DNA from: Natrononativus amylolyticus
GTDB taxonomy: Archaea > Halobacteriota > Halobacteria > Halobacteriales > Natrialbaceae
DNA length: 64,000 nucleotides
Direction: 5' to 3'
Assembly (NCBI RefSeq): GCF_024362525.1
Contig: NZ_CP101459.1
Location: 496,001 to 560,000, forward strand
Part shown: positions 1 through 9,266 of the stretch, piece by piece
How positions within the stretch are numbered: the stretch's first letter is position 1
How the letters are laid out: each line of letters opens with the position of its first letter
Made by a program: the position numbers and the translations under genes
Notes under the pieces: generated by a model
Seen by the model: only the letters and a program-made list of their open reading frames with translations
What the model was told of the DNA's origin: nothing
Database searches by the model: none

Positions 1-152
1 ACTCCCACCTGGGGTCCGGTTCATATCGGCCTCGTACCGTCCTCGGATTTATAATCCTACCGGATCGTTTTTTCACATCGCTAATTTCGACCAGCCCAAT
101 TTCGTTTCTAGAAATCAGAAAGGTATATCGGTGCGGATACGGAACTCGTCGT

Positions 153-635
153 ATGCCTTCCTCTCACACAGACGACGAGCCGACCGAGGACCGTTCGACC
201 GCGCTTGGATCGGCACAGCGAATCCTCGTCCCGGTTGCAAACGAAACCGATGCAAAGACGACGTGCGAAGCCATCGAACGGTCTTTCAGCACGGACACCT
301 CCCTTCACACCGTCCACGTCATCGAGAAAGGCGGCGGTGCCCCCGACAAAGCACCGCTCGAAGCGCGACAGGAACAGGCGCAAGCGATCTTCGATTTCGT
401 GACCGGGTCCCTCGAGAGCGCGGGCTTCGAGGTGACGACCGAAATTCGATACGGGACGGACGTTATCGACGAAATTCTCGCCGCCGCTGAAGAAACCGCC
501 GCGGATGCGATTGCGTTCGTGCCTCGAGAGGGCAGTCGCCTCACGCGATTCCTCACAGGAAACAAAACCAAGAGCCTCATCGACAGTGATCGAGTCCCGG
601 TTATCGTCCTTCCGAATCCCGATGCACAGCCCTGA
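153..635 (+). CDS. UspA-family universal stress protein
   Basis: Predicted 160-aa cytoplasmic single-domain Usp fold. A disordered acidic N-terminal stretch (about residues 1-22) precedes the first strand RILVPVANETDAK. The C-terminal part carries DVIDEILAAAEETAADAIAFV and the final strand VPVIVLP typical of the family. The usual G-x2-G-x9-G-S/T nucleotide loop is poorly kept (FLTGNKTKSLIDS), so ATP binding is doubtful. The ATG at 153 gives the best Usp start. The gene is monocistronic and is followed by a regulator on the same strand after 168 bases. Confidence 0.85.
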   Translation: MPSSHTDDEPTEDRSTALGSAQRILVPVANETDAKTTCEAIERSFSTDTSLHTVHVIEKGGGAPDKAPLEARQEQAQAIFDFVTGSLESAGFEVTTEIRYGTDVIDEILAAAEETAADAIAFVPREGSRLTRFLTGNKTKSLIDSDRVPVIVLPNPDAQP

Positions 636-803
636 GACCACGCAGTCTACAGAAAAAGCATGCCGAGTATCCGGAGCTTGACAGAACGCTCACGACTGAT
701 GATGCGGATATGCGCTCGAGCTCTGTCTCAAAAACCACACGCAGTGGATTTTTCGGGGCCGATATTGGCATAGATTCTTATTCCGCCCTCGAGAAGCCAC
801 CGT

Positions 804-1580
804 ATGGGCGAACAGAACGGCGGGGCCTATCGTCTCGACGAAATCGATCGACGGATCATTTATTCGCTGATGGTCGACGCTCGAAACACGTCGGCTCCTG
901 CAATCGCCGAGGACGTCAGCGTTTCCGGAGCAACAATTCGAAACCGGATCGCTCAGCTAGAAGAACACGGCGTTATCGAAGGCTATCACGCAACGATCGA
1001 TTTCGAGCACGCCGACGGCTCACTGATGAATCTGTTTCTCTGTCACGCACCGTTCGGCGACGTCGAAGGAGCCGCTCGAAAGATCGGAACGATACCGGGT
1101 GTGATCAACGTTCGAGAGCTGATGGGTGGGCGGATGAATCTCCACGTTCTCGCTGTTGGGACGAACACGGCTGATCTGCGTCGAATCGGGAGAGAACTCG
1201 AACAGCTGGGCGTCGATATCGAAGACGAGTTCCTCATGCAACAGGAACACGACTTTCCGTACACGCCGTACGGACCGATCGACGGGAGCCGCCGGGAGCC
1301 GCTCGCGGACTACATTAGCCTGACCGGCGGCGCGGAGATCATCGAGATGACCGTCCAGGAGCACGCACCGATCGCGGGACTGACCCTCGAAGAGGCCGCC
1401 CAGGACGACGTGTTCGACAACCAGACACTGGTCATCTCGATCGAACGCGACGACACGGTGATCACTCCACACGGAGATACCGAAATTCGTCCGAACGACG
1501 TCGTCACCGTTTTCTCGCCGAGTGAAGCCGAGAAACCGGCGTTCGAGGGGTTTCACGACTCGGACAATCACCTGAACTGA
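804..1580 (+). CDS. Lrp/AsnC-type regulator fused to RCK_C (TrkA-C) domain
   Basis: 258 aa. The N-terminal AsnC helix-turn-helix (about residues 8-60: LDEIDRRIIYSLMVDARN, then IAEDVSVSGATIRNRI) is followed by an RAM-like alpha/beta segment. A C-terminal RCK_C domain (about 170-250) ends with the characteristic DTEIRPNDVVTVFSPS. RCK_C domains bind small ligands in potassium-transport regulators, so this is probably a DNA-binding sensor of ions or nucleotides. No K+ transporter lies next to it, and the target is unknown. Start ATG follows 'gccaccgt'. Confidence 0.85.
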   Translation: MGEQNGGAYRLDEIDRRIIYSLMVDARNTSAPAIAEDVSVSGATIRNRIAQLEEHGVIEGYHATIDFEHADGSLMNLFLCHAPFGDVEGAARKIGTIPGVINVRELMGGRMNLHVLAVGTNTADLRRIGRELEQLGVDIEDEFLMQQEHDFPYTPYGPIDGSRREPLADYISLTGGAEIIEMTVQEHAPIAGLTLEEAAQDDVFDNQTLVISIERDDTVITPHGDTEIRPNDVVTVFSPSEAEKPAFEGFHDSDNHLN

Positions 1581-1714
1581 GACTCTCTCGAGGGTGTATT
1601 GCGGAGACTCCTATCCGCACTTTTCGAAAACGAGAACGACGCAGTGGCGCGAAATTCGATGAGAGAACCGAGCACCGCCCACTTTGCGGTATCACCGAAA
1701 TCGCGAGAGACGAT

Positions 1715-2461
1715 TTACGTATCTTCCTTTCTTTCAACCGAGTAGAGATACTGTCGTCCCTCACACGTAATTCGATACTTTCCTCGATCGACCCGCTCTA
1801 AAAGAGAGTGTTCCTCTAATGCGCTCAGTCGGCGATTAACCTCGCCTCTACTATACCCGGTGTTGTATGCGATTATTGCGGGAGTGAGGACGAGGTCAGA
1901 AGTAGAGCAGACCTCGAGAATTCGATCGTCTAGCGGGTTCATCCACTCGGCCCGGGATCGGACACGTTCGGGGTCTGCAACCAGGGCACTGAACCAGTGA
2001 TCGTGCGTCGAATCTCGTCTCACGAGGCGACAAAAGCCGATCAAGATCAGTACCGCACCGAGCATGTGCACCCAGTGAACCGACTGTGGGGCAAAGACCT
2101 CACTTAACAACCCGCCGCCGACGAACACGCCCGTGCCTGTCGCAGCGAGCAGAAATGACGAATCGTACTCTTGTAACGGAATCGTCGTCCACCGCTGTAG
2201 ACTAACGAGTATCCCCAAAATACCAAGCAACGCTATATATTTGCCACCTCCCACTAGTTCAAGGGCCACTGAACCGGGATATACAACTATCAGCACGTGA
2301 TAAAACGTCATAACCGCCATTGCGATCGCTAACGCACCCATGACGTGGCTTACCGGTGAGTCGCGGAAAACTCGCCACGAGAGGTACGCTGAAAGGCTAG
2401 CTCCGCTACCAGCGGCAACCGCAAAGGGGATACTTATCGCGTGGACCGCAGTTCCGCCCAT
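1715..2461 (-). CDS. Membrane protein with C-terminal winged-helix domain
   Basis: 248 aa from the ATG at 2461 (a TTG at 2485 is possible but less likely). About five hydrophobic segments fill residues 1-150. A cytosolic stretch with DDRILEVCSTSDLVLTPAII and RGEVNRRLSALEEHSLLERV is a winged helix-turn-helix ending in RYRITCEGRQYL-type wing. The arrangement suggests a membrane-anchored transcription factor or a sensor. The family is otherwise unrecognised. It is transcribed away from the DUF305 gene, sharing a 235-base divergent control region. Confidence 0.75.
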   Translation of the reverse strand: MGGTAVHAISIPFAVAAGSGASLSAYLSWRVFRDSPVSHVMGALAIAMAVMTFYHVLIVVYPGSVALELVGGGKYIALLGILGILVSLQRWTTIPLQEYDSSFLLAATGTGVFVGGGLLSEVFAPQSVHWVHMLGAVLILIGFCRLVRRDSTHDHWFSALVADPERVRSRAEWMNPLDDRILEVCSTSDLVLTPAIIAYNTGYSRGEVNRRLSALEEHSLLERVDRGKYRITCEGRQYLYSVERKEDT

Positions 2462-2534
2462 GGAGCATCCACTACGAATCAACACATAATTCTCGTGTTA
2501 CTTGACGCCAAAACAGATTTTCTAGCTGTGGAGA

Positions 2535-2594
2535 CACACCTCACTAATCGGTGCGGTTCTGTAAGGTGGTTTCAGGGCACACCTCACTAATTGA
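2535..2594. repeat. Direct repeat in divergent promoter region
   Basis: The 16-mer CACACCTCACTAATCG at 2535-2550 recurs as CACACCTCACTAATTG at 2579-2594, a 44-base period (about four helical turns). It lies between the membrane/winged-helix gene and the DUF305 gene, about 100 bases before the latter. A paired regulator site is a reasonable inference. No protein is assigned. Confidence 0.5.
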
Positions 2595-2696
2595 CTTCGG
2601 CTCATACACTGCCAATAATAATGTCCACTCCCGGCGGTTTACTGCGTGAACCGGGAGCGTTGAGCATCACCTCCCGATTCAAACCGTGAGAATACC

Positions 2697-3341
2697 ATGA
2701 GTAAATCCACAAACCGACGCCGCTTCATGTATCTAGCAGGTACGGCTGCCACAGTTAGCTTTATCGGCTACACCGCGGCCGATGAGGGCGAACACGAAGA
2801 CACGAATAACGAGAGTGACGATGGCCACTACGATGATCCCTCCGAGGATGATGACCATCATGAGCATGAATATGATGGCGAATTCAACCACGCAGATGTC
2901 GAGTTCATGCAGATGATGATTCCTCACCACGAGCAGGCGATCGAAATGTCGAAGCTCGTTCCCGGACGTACCGATCGCCAAGAACTCTGTGAACTTGGAC
3001 CCGAGATCATCGAAGTGCAAGAAGCAGAGATCGAACAGATGCACGAGTGGCTCGAGGAGGCGGGTGCCGACGCCCACGGCCACGAGATGGACCACCACGA
3101 GATGGAGGGTATGATGACGCCCGAGGAGATGCAGACACTGCAGTGTGCGGAGGGCCACGAGTTCGATTGTCTCTTCGTCGAGCACATGATTCACCACCAC
3201 GAAGGTGCAATCGTGATGGCGGAGGACGTTCTAGAGGAAGGACAGGCGCCCCGAATAGCCGAGTTAGCCGAAGAAGTAATCGAAGTCCAAGAAGCTGAGA
3301 TTGCAGAAATGGAACGCTGGCAGCAGGAGTGGGGCTGCTAA
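2697..3341 (+). CDS. DUF305 protein, Tat-exported
   Basis: 214 aa. The N-terminus NRRRFMYLAGTAATVS is a twin-arginine signal, followed by a very acidic, His-rich linker (about 28-60). The DUF305 core (about 62-212) has both diagnostic His clusters: FMQMMIPHHEQAIEMS and VEHMIHHHEGAIVMA. DUF305 proteins are ferritin-like helical bundles often found near copper-resistance genes. The many His, Met and Asp residues are consistent with extracytoplasmic metal binding, which is inferred. The ATG follows 'aatacc'. It is separate from the convergent MFS gene downstream. Confidence 0.9.
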   Translation: MSKSTNRRRFMYLAGTAATVSFIGYTAADEGEHEDTNNESDDGHYDDPSEDDDHHEHEYDGEFNHADVEFMQMMIPHHEQAIEMSKLVPGRTDRQELCELGPEIIEVQEAEIEQMHEWLEEAGADAHGHEMDHHEMEGMMTPEEMQTLQCAEGHEFDCLFVEHMIHHHEGAIVMAEDVLEEGQAPRIAELAEEVIEVQEAEIAEMERWQQEWGC

Positions 3342-3432
3342 TGTGGTCGAAACCAACAAAACATAAATAAATTGAATTTGGCTCCCCAATTTATCTACAA
3401 TTGGGCAATGAATCTGCTGCTCATCTCCGAAC

Positions 3433-4671
3433 CTACTTAGAGGGCGTTCCTTTAGCCGACTCAGGCGGAGCAAAGGGCGTACTGACCGCTATCAGTAGTG
3501 TGGAGCCTCCGATTAAGACGATACCCGCAAGAGAGAGTGCGATGATTGGGGTGAAAACATCTGATATGATCCCGCTCCCCAACTGGAACGGAATGACCGT
3601 CACAGAGCTGACCATCGCCATCGCGCTCAACACGCTAGCCCGACCGGTCGTGCCCGACCGATCGTTGATGTACTGTATCGCAAGTGAGCGCGACGTTTCG
3701 ACGATGGCACGGACGAACAGCAACACGGGGATCGCGAATAGCGGGAAAAACCAGAGACTACTGAGCCCGAGTCCGACAGCGAACGGCACCGTCAGGAACC
3801 AGCCTTTGATACCGATTTTCTGATGAATGATACCTGTGTTGTAACTCAGGGCAGCAGACAAGAGACTGACCACCGCATAAAACCACCCAAGTAGTGGCTC
3901 AACTTGCCCTCGAGGAACGCCCATCTCGAGGGCGGCCTCTTCGAACACCGGTTGGAGAAAGATCGAGGTGACGTACAACACTGCAGAGAATAGAATGAAA
4001 TAGTAGAGGATGAACGCACGGATACTCCGATTTTCCACGGTCTGACGAATGATGTGAATTGACTCTGTGAACTGCAAGGAATCGCTACCCTGTACCCGGT
4101 AACTCCTCGGTTCGGGCATGCTCAGAACGACGACGATGCCGACGCCCATGATCGCTGCAGCGACGAAAAACGGGTACGATAGATCGAACCCGGCCAGATA
4201 CCCGCCGACGACGGACGCGACTGCACCGATTGCGAGTGCCAGCGCTTCACCTCGTCCACGAACGTGTGCGAATCGCTCGCTTTCGGAGAGATCTGTGAGA
4301 CTATCATACAACCACGCATCTTCGCTTCCCGAGCGGAAATTGTACCCCATCGACCAGAACACGTAGAGAACAAGCAACTCGGCGAACGAGTTCGCCAATC
4401 CGATTCCGACGAGCGTGACCGTGATCAGAACCGTTCCGATCAGTAACGACGGTCGCCTTCCAACGCGATCACTAATGTATCCGGTCGGAATCTCCCCCAA
4501 GAGCGTCGTGAGGTTGTACACGGCCTCGAGGATGACGATCTGTGTAAATGAGAGCCCCTGAGAAAGGAAGTAAATATACATGATCGGCCGGTAAAATTCG
4601 ACGGCCTTCGTCGCCTTGTAGAGATAATACTTCAGGATGACCGGCGGGATGAGTCCCTCCCTCGGGAACAT
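3433..4671 (-). CDS. MFS transporter (paralogue of the 12.3-13.6 kb MFS)
   Basis: 412 aa with about 12 hydrophobic segments. The MFS A-like loop is GYISDRVGRRPSLLIG in the first half. The N-terminal KYYLYKATKAVEFYRPIMY is nearly identical to the second MFS in this window. The gene lies 69 bases downstream of the AsnC-TRASH regulator on the same strand and is probably cotranscribed. That regulator has a metal-binding-type domain, so a metal, metal-complex or related toxic substrate is plausible but unproven. Confidence 0.88.
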   Translation of the reverse strand: MFPREGLIPPVILKYYLYKATKAVEFYRPIMYIYFLSQGLSFTQIVILEAVYNLTTLLGEIPTGYISDRVGRRPSLLIGTVLITVTLVGIGLANSFAELLVLYVFWSMGYNFRSGSEDAWLYDSLTDLSESERFAHVRGRGEALALAIGAVASVVGGYLAGFDLSYPFFVAAAIMGVGIVVVLSMPEPRSYRVQGSDSLQFTESIHIIRQTVENRSIRAFILYYFILFSAVLYVTSIFLQPVFEEAALEMGVPRGQVEPLLGWFYAVVSLLSAALSYNTGIIHQKIGIKGWFLTVPFAVGLGLSSLWFFPLFAIPVLLFVRAIVETSRSLAIQYINDRSGTTGRASVLSAMAMVSSVTVIPFQLGSGIISDVFTPIIALSLAGIVLIGGSTLLIAVSTPFAPPESAKGTPSK

Positions 4672-4740
4672 TAGTCCACCGACAGGCTAACGAACCTGTG
4701 AATCTCCAGGATTCGGTTTGGACCAGATCCAAGTGACAGG

Positions 4741-5340
4741 TCACTCATTTTCCGCACGCTCGCGTAATCGCTCGAACTGGGTTTCGTACCGCTCTTCACA
4801 GGAGGGACAACAGAACTGCTTGATTTCGCCGTTGATTCTCGTTACGACCCCTTCGCTCGTGACGGTGTTCCCACACTCTGCACACGAGAGTGCGAACTCT
4901 GCCCCGCTGAGTGTGAACGAGCGCTCGGTGTCTGCGAGGAGTTCGACTTCGTAACTGACGATCATCGACGGGTCGAGTTGCTCGAGGATCCACTCTCGAG
5001 GGTTCGTCTCGGGAGCGTTTGCGTGGAAGACGAGATTCGATTCGATCGTCGTATACACGTACTCGACTTCAGGGGTTGCGACGAGTTGCTGACGGATCAA
5101 ATCTAGACACTCCGGTCTGACATCAACAGTCGCAAGAAGTGGAAGACTCCGACGCAACTGTGTCCGGTCGATATCGATAGTAAACTGCCGAATGATGCCC
5201 TGCTCTTCGAGTTTGCTGACACGCTCGGAAACTGCAGGCGCAGAAAGCTCGACCATTTCGGCGACTTCTTTGAAGGGTCTTCGCCCGTCTTTCGCCAGAA
5301 GCCGAAGAATTTCGAGATCAGTTTCATCGAAATTGTGCAT
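4741..5340 (-). CDS. AsnC-family regulator with C-terminal TRASH domain
   Basis: 199 aa from ATG at 5340. The AsnC helix-turn-helix begins DETDLEILRLLAKDGRRP. A RAM-like effector domain occupies about 70-145. The last 45 residues form a TRASH-type Cys motif: CAECGNTVTS, then FCCPSCEERYET. In archaea TRASH domains sense or carry metals such as copper. A TATA-like TGTTTATTATC at 5363-5373 lies about 26 bases before this ATG, favouring a leaderless start here over the in-frame ATG at 5361. It probably controls its own operon with the MFS gene. Confidence 0.88.
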   Translation of the reverse strand: MHNFDETDLEILRLLAKDGRRPFKEVAEMVELSAPAVSERVSKLEEQGIIRQFTIDIDRTQLRRSLPLLATVDVRPECLDLIRQQLVATPEVEYVYTTIESNLVFHANAPETNPREWILEQLDPSMIVSYEVELLADTERSFTLSGAEFALSCAECGNTVTSEGVVTRINGEIKQFCCPSCEERYETQFERLRERAENE

Positions 5341-5362
5341 ACCCGCCGAGTTGATAGGCATA

Positions 5363-5373
5363 GATAATAAACA
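5363..5373 (-). promoter_or_regulatory. TATA-like box of the AsnC-TRASH operon
   Basis: TGTTTATTATC on the minus strand, about 26 bases upstream of the ATG at 5340, the spacing expected for a leaderless haloarchaeal transcript. Confidence 0.45.
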
Positions 5374-5788
5374 TTACCTATAATTCGATATCGGATTCAA
5401 TAGTTAGGATTTTTAGGCGGAGTACTTAGTATCCTGTCTCAACTGCGATCTCCGTGCCGTCGTATCCCCTTAACTTCCAGGGCGGTCCCGCTGGAATTGC
5501 ACCGCTCTCGGTCTATTAGGACGTATCTCGAACTAACTCGCTGACAAAAAATGTAATATACCTATGTGGTAGGTTGAGATATAAATCCCTTTACAAATTT
5601 TACCTTTGATTACGAACCCAAATCTCGGATTGGGGCTTCGAATGACTATTTATCTAACCTTAGATTAATAAATTAATTCTACGAAGGGGTATATCCTCTC
5701 TCACTTATAAATACACCGGCCCCCGGAGGGTATAGTTTTATATACCGCCGATCCAGTTCTGTTGGTATCAGTAGCCAAGTGAGAAAGA
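5374..5788. other. AT-rich divergent intergenic region
   Basis: No reading frame with coding character is visible. The stretch is much more AT-rich than its surroundings. A TATA-like TTTATATAC at 5737-5745 lies about 45 bases before the binding-protein gene at 5789, which also has an upstream purine run (gtgagaaag). A second TATA-like element, TTATAAATA, lies at 5705-5713. Confidence 0.5.
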
Positions 5789-7381
5789 ATGCCACACAGT
5801 AGAATTTTAGCTAGTCGGCGGGGAATGTTGAAAGGCTTCGGTGGAGTGAGCGCAGTTGCGCTCGCTGGATGTCTCGGCGGATCCGACGGGTCCGACGACG
5901 AGGGTCAGCCGAGCGAACCGGATCGAGACGAACAGGAGCAGTTACCGAGTGCGACGATTGCCCTCGACGATGATCCGACGAGGGACGACTGGAACTACTA
6001 CGGGGGAGTTACACCGTACTGGACGAACATCCTCGAGCCGCTCGTGTGGGTTTCAAACGAGATGGAACTCGAACCGTGGCTCGCGACCGACTGGGAACAG
6101 GTCGAGGAAACGGTCTGGGAGTTCTCGCTCAGAGAAGGCGTACAGTTCCACAACGGCGAGGAAATGGTCGCCGATCACGTCGTGTTCTCGATCGAAGCGA
6201 TCCTCGAGGAACACGCGTGGGCACCGGGATGGCTCCACATCGAATCGGGCAGTACGGTCGCACTCGACGACTACACCGTCGAGTTTACCACGACTGATCC
6301 GTTCCCAACCTTCCCGGGAACGATCGCTCACAACATGGTCGCGATCCAACACCCCGACCGCGATCACACCGAGGACAACGTGATCGGGACCGGCCCGTTC
6401 ATGGTCGATGCGATCGATCAGCAACAGGAAGTCCAGACGGTCGCCTTCGAGGATTACTGGGACGAGGAACCCGTTCTCGATGAACTCGTCTTCCGCGTCA
6501 TCGAGGACCCGAACACGCGAGCGCTGTCGCTCGAAAACCGAGAGATCGACATCGCGCTCTCTCCACCACGGAGCCGAATCGCTTCGATCGAGGAGGACGA
6601 TTCGATGTTCCTCGAGCGACAAAGTCGACCGGGTGCGGGGTACGTTGGAATCAACCTTCATAAATCCCCGACAGACGACACAACGCTGCGACGCGCCCTG
6701 AATCACGCGATTTCACAGGAGACGATCGTAGACACCGTTCTCGAGGGAGTCGGCGAGCCCGCTCGTGGACCGATTTCCCCGATCATCTACTGGTCGGCAC
6801 ACGACGAAATCGAGACCTACGAGAAGGACGATGATCGAGCGGCTGAACTCGTCGACGAATCGAGCTACGACGGCGAGACGCTCAGCATTCTCGTGGCGAA
6901 CGATATGGTCGATGGCAGCGAGATGGCGCAAGTGCTCGAGGGCTCGTTCAGCAGTATCGGCGTCGAAACGGAGATCCAGGTGCTCGAGCGCGCCGCCTAC
7001 TCGGAAGCAGAGCGCGACGGGGAAGCCCACCTGATACTGAAAGAGAGCGGGTCGAACAGCGGAGACGCCGATTACATCATCTACGAGGGGTTCCACTCGG
7101 ACGGTGACGTCAATCAACGCCTTTACCGCGACGAAGGAACCGGCCTGCACAACCTGGGCGGAGAGGTCGACGAGTTGATCGAGACCGGCTTCCAGACGGC
7201 GGACGAGGATACGAAAGCGGACGCCTACATGGAAGCACAACACCACATCGCGGACGAAGCGGTCACGATTCCGCTGTACTACAGCGAGTTCATCGCCGCG
7301 TGTCACGAGAACATCGACGGACTGGAGCTAGGCGCAATTCCGCAGTTCTCGCGCTGGACGTCACTCGAGCACTGGGAATAA
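5789..7381 (+). CDS. Dipeptide/oligopeptide ABC transporter substrate-binding lipoprotein
   Basis: 530 aa, SBP_bac_5 (family 5) length and layout. The N-terminus has a twin-arginine motif (SRRGMLKGFGG) and a lipobox LAGC near residue 28, so it is exported folded and lipid-anchored. An acidic linker follows. Family landmarks are visible: WEFSLREGVQFHNGEEM (about 110-126), NVIGTGPFMV, and the C-terminal DEAVTIPLYYSEF. It is the first gene of a six-gene operon with matching permeases and ATPases. The substrate could be peptides, nickel complexes or sugars; family membership does not settle it. Confidence 0.92.
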   Translation: MPHSRILASRRGMLKGFGGVSAVALAGCLGGSDGSDDEGQPSEPDRDEQEQLPSATIALDDDPTRDDWNYYGGVTPYWTNILEPLVWVSNEMELEPWLATDWEQVEETVWEFSLREGVQFHNGEEMVADHVVFSIEAILEEHAWAPGWLHIESGSTVALDDYTVEFTTTDPFPTFPGTIAHNMVAIQHPDRDHTEDNVIGTGPFMVDAIDQQQEVQTVAFEDYWDEEPVLDELVFRVIEDPNTRALSLENREIDIALSPPRSRIASIEEDDSMFLERQSRPGAGYVGINLHKSPTDDTTLRRALNHAISQETIVDTVLEGVGEPARGPISPIIYWSAHDEIETYEKDDDRAAELVDESSYDGETLSILVANDMVDGSEMAQVLEGSFSSIGVETEIQVLERAAYSEAERDGEAHLILKESGSNSGDADYIIYEGFHSDGDVNQRLYRDEGTGLHNLGGEVDELIETGFQTADEDTKADAYMEAQHHIADEAVTIPLYYSEFIAACHENIDGLELGAIPQFSRWTSLEHWE

Positions 7382-7391
7382 TCTCTCTGCC

Positions 7392-8339
7392 ATGTGGAAA
7401 TTCGTTCTTCGTCGCGCGGGCACATCCGGGTTCGTCCTGGCTGGTGTTTCGATCATCACGTTCTTACTGATGTTCTTTACGCCTGGCGATCCTGCTGAAA
7501 CGATCCTGCGACAACAGATGGGCGGCCAAACACCGTCTACGGAGGCGATCGAGCAGTTTCGAGATGCCCAGGGGTTAGACGACCCGATCCCGTTACAGTA
7601 CCTCGACTGGATCGGTGGGGTTCTTCAGGGGGATCTCGGGAACTCCTACTACAGTGACACGGCCGTCTCCCAGCTCATCATCGACAACCTCTGGCCGACA
7701 CTCGAGTTGGCCGTCGCTGGCATGGTCGTCGCGTTGCTCATTGCGGTGCCGACCGGTGTCATTAGCGCCGTCCACAAGGGTGGCTCGCTCGACTACGGGA
7801 GCCAGCTCGCCGCACTTCTCGGTCTCTCGATGCCGAACTTCTGGCTCGGCTACCTCCTCATGCTGGTTTTCGCGATTCAACTGAGTCTCCTACCGACGTC
7901 CGGGTACGGGAGTTTCGACCAGTTGATTCTGCCGGCGATCACGCTCGGAACGGGAATGGCTGCGATCATCACGCGGTTACTCCGATCATCAATGCTCGAA
8001 GTCCTCGACGAAGAATACATTCAAACCGCCCGGTCCAAGGGCCTCCGTGAACGCGTCGTCGTGTACAAACACACCCTTCGGAACGCGCTGATTCCGGTTA
8101 TCACGATCGTTGGATTGCAGTTCGGCTACCTGCTGAACGGCGCGGTTATCGTCGAGATCGTCTTCCAGCGTCCCGGCCTCGGTCGCTTACTCATCGATTC
8201 GATCTTCGCACGCGATTATCCCATCGTGCAGGGCCTCGTGTTGGTTATCGCGGTCTTCTTCGTCGTGACGAACTTTCTCGTCGACGTCACCTACCGATAC
8301 GTCGACCCCCGGATCTCCTTCGAAGGTGGTGACCGATGA
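7392..8339 (+). CDS. ABC transporter permease, DppB type
   Basis: 315 aa with six predicted membrane helices. The N-terminal FVLRRAGTSGFVLAGVSIIT and the internal FFTPGDPAETILRQQMG are typical of DppB/OppB. The EAA loop, which contacts the ATPases, reads YIQTARSKGLRERVVVYKH. It starts 10 bases after the binding-protein stop and overlaps the next permease by four bases (ATGA), so translation is probably coupled. Confidence 0.93.
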   Translation: MWKFVLRRAGTSGFVLAGVSIITFLLMFFTPGDPAETILRQQMGGQTPSTEAIEQFRDAQGLDDPIPLQYLDWIGGVLQGDLGNSYYSDTAVSQLIIDNLWPTLELAVAGMVVALLIAVPTGVISAVHKGGSLDYGSQLAALLGLSMPNFWLGYLLMLVFAIQLSLLPTSGYGSFDQLILPAITLGTGMAAIITRLLRSSMLEVLDEEYIQTARSKGLRERVVVYKHTLRNALIPVITIVGLQFGYLLNGAVIVEIVFQRPGLGRLLIDSIFARDYPIVQGLVLVIAVFFVVTNFLVDVTYRYVDPRISFEGGDR

Positions 8340-9262
8340 GCGGCGAATCCACGCGCGGGGAGACGTCGCCGGTCGAGCCGACGCGCCGTGAGCGGATCCA
8401 CTCGCTCTATCACTCGCGGAAAGCGCGCCAGTTCCGTTCGAACACGTTGAACGTCGTCGGAATGGTGATCGTCGTTACGATCGTCTTCAGCGCCGTCTTC
8501 GCACCGTTTCTCACGCCCCACGATCCGACCGAGCAGAACCTCGAGAACCGCCTCGAGTCCCCCTCGCTCGAGCATCCGATGGGAACCGACCAGCTCGGAC
8601 GTGACATCCTCACGAGGCTCCTCTACGGGGCACGAATTTCCCTCCAGATCGGCGTCGCGGTCGTCGGCATCTCGCTTGCGATCGGTACCGCAGTCGGCGT
8701 GACAGCCGGCTACGCGGGAGGGTACGTCGACGAGGCGCTCATGCGTCTCGTCGATATCTTGCTCGCGTTCCCCGGTCTGTTACTCGCACTCGTCATCGCG
8801 GGTATTCTCGGGCCCAGCCTGACGAACATCATGATCGCGCTTGCGGTGGTGGGGTGGACGAGATACGCACGCGTGATACGCGGTAGCGTATTATCGATTA
8901 AACAACAGGAGTTCGTCAAGGCGAGTCAGCTGATGGGCGTGAGCCGACTCAGGATCGTCGGCCGACACATCATCCCGAACGTCATCGGTCCTGTCGTCGT
9001 CCTCGCAACGATCGACATGGCAGGCGTCATCCTGGGGACGGCAGGGCTATCGTTCCTCGGTCTCGGCGCACAGCCGCCGACCCCCGAGTGGGGAACGATG
9101 ATCTCCGAAGGTCGGAACTACCTTCAGGACGCCTGGTGGGTCGTGAACTTCCCCGGGCTGGCGATTATGCTCGCCGTGCTCGGGTTCAACCTGCTTGGAG
9201 ACGGGCTTCGAGACGTACTCGACCCACGTGACACCGACACCACCCAGAACAAGGGACTCTGA
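8336..9262 (+). CDS. ABC transporter permease, DppC type
   Basis: 308 aa. An N-terminal cytoplasmic extension rich in Arg and Glu precedes the first helix (VVGMVIVVTIVFSAVFAPFL). The DppC hallmark HPMGTDQLGRDILTRLLYGA follows, and then the EAA loop FVKASQLMGVSRLRIVGRH. Five to six helices are predicted. It pairs with the preceding DppB-like permease to form the channel. Confidence 0.93.
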   Translation: MSGESTRGETSPVEPTRRERIHSLYHSRKARQFRSNTLNVVGMVIVVTIVFSAVFAPFLTPHDPTEQNLENRLESPSLEHPMGTDQLGRDILTRLLYGARISLQIGVAVVGISLAIGTAVGVTAGYAGGYVDEALMRLVDILLAFPGLLLALVIAGILGPSLTNIMIALAVVGWTRYARVIRGSVLSIKQQEFVKASQLMGVSRLRIVGRHIIPNVIGPVVVLATIDMAGVILGTAGLSFLGLGAQPPTPEWGTMISEGRNYLQDAWWVVNFPGLAIMLAVLGFNLLGDGLRDVLDPRDTDTTQNKGL

Positions 9263-9266
9263 ACCC

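Noticed and set aside
3007-3210. Long Arg- and Pro-rich frames overlapping many genes on the opposite strand
   Set aside because: They follow from high GC and codon bias of the real genes and have no conserved motifs or signals.
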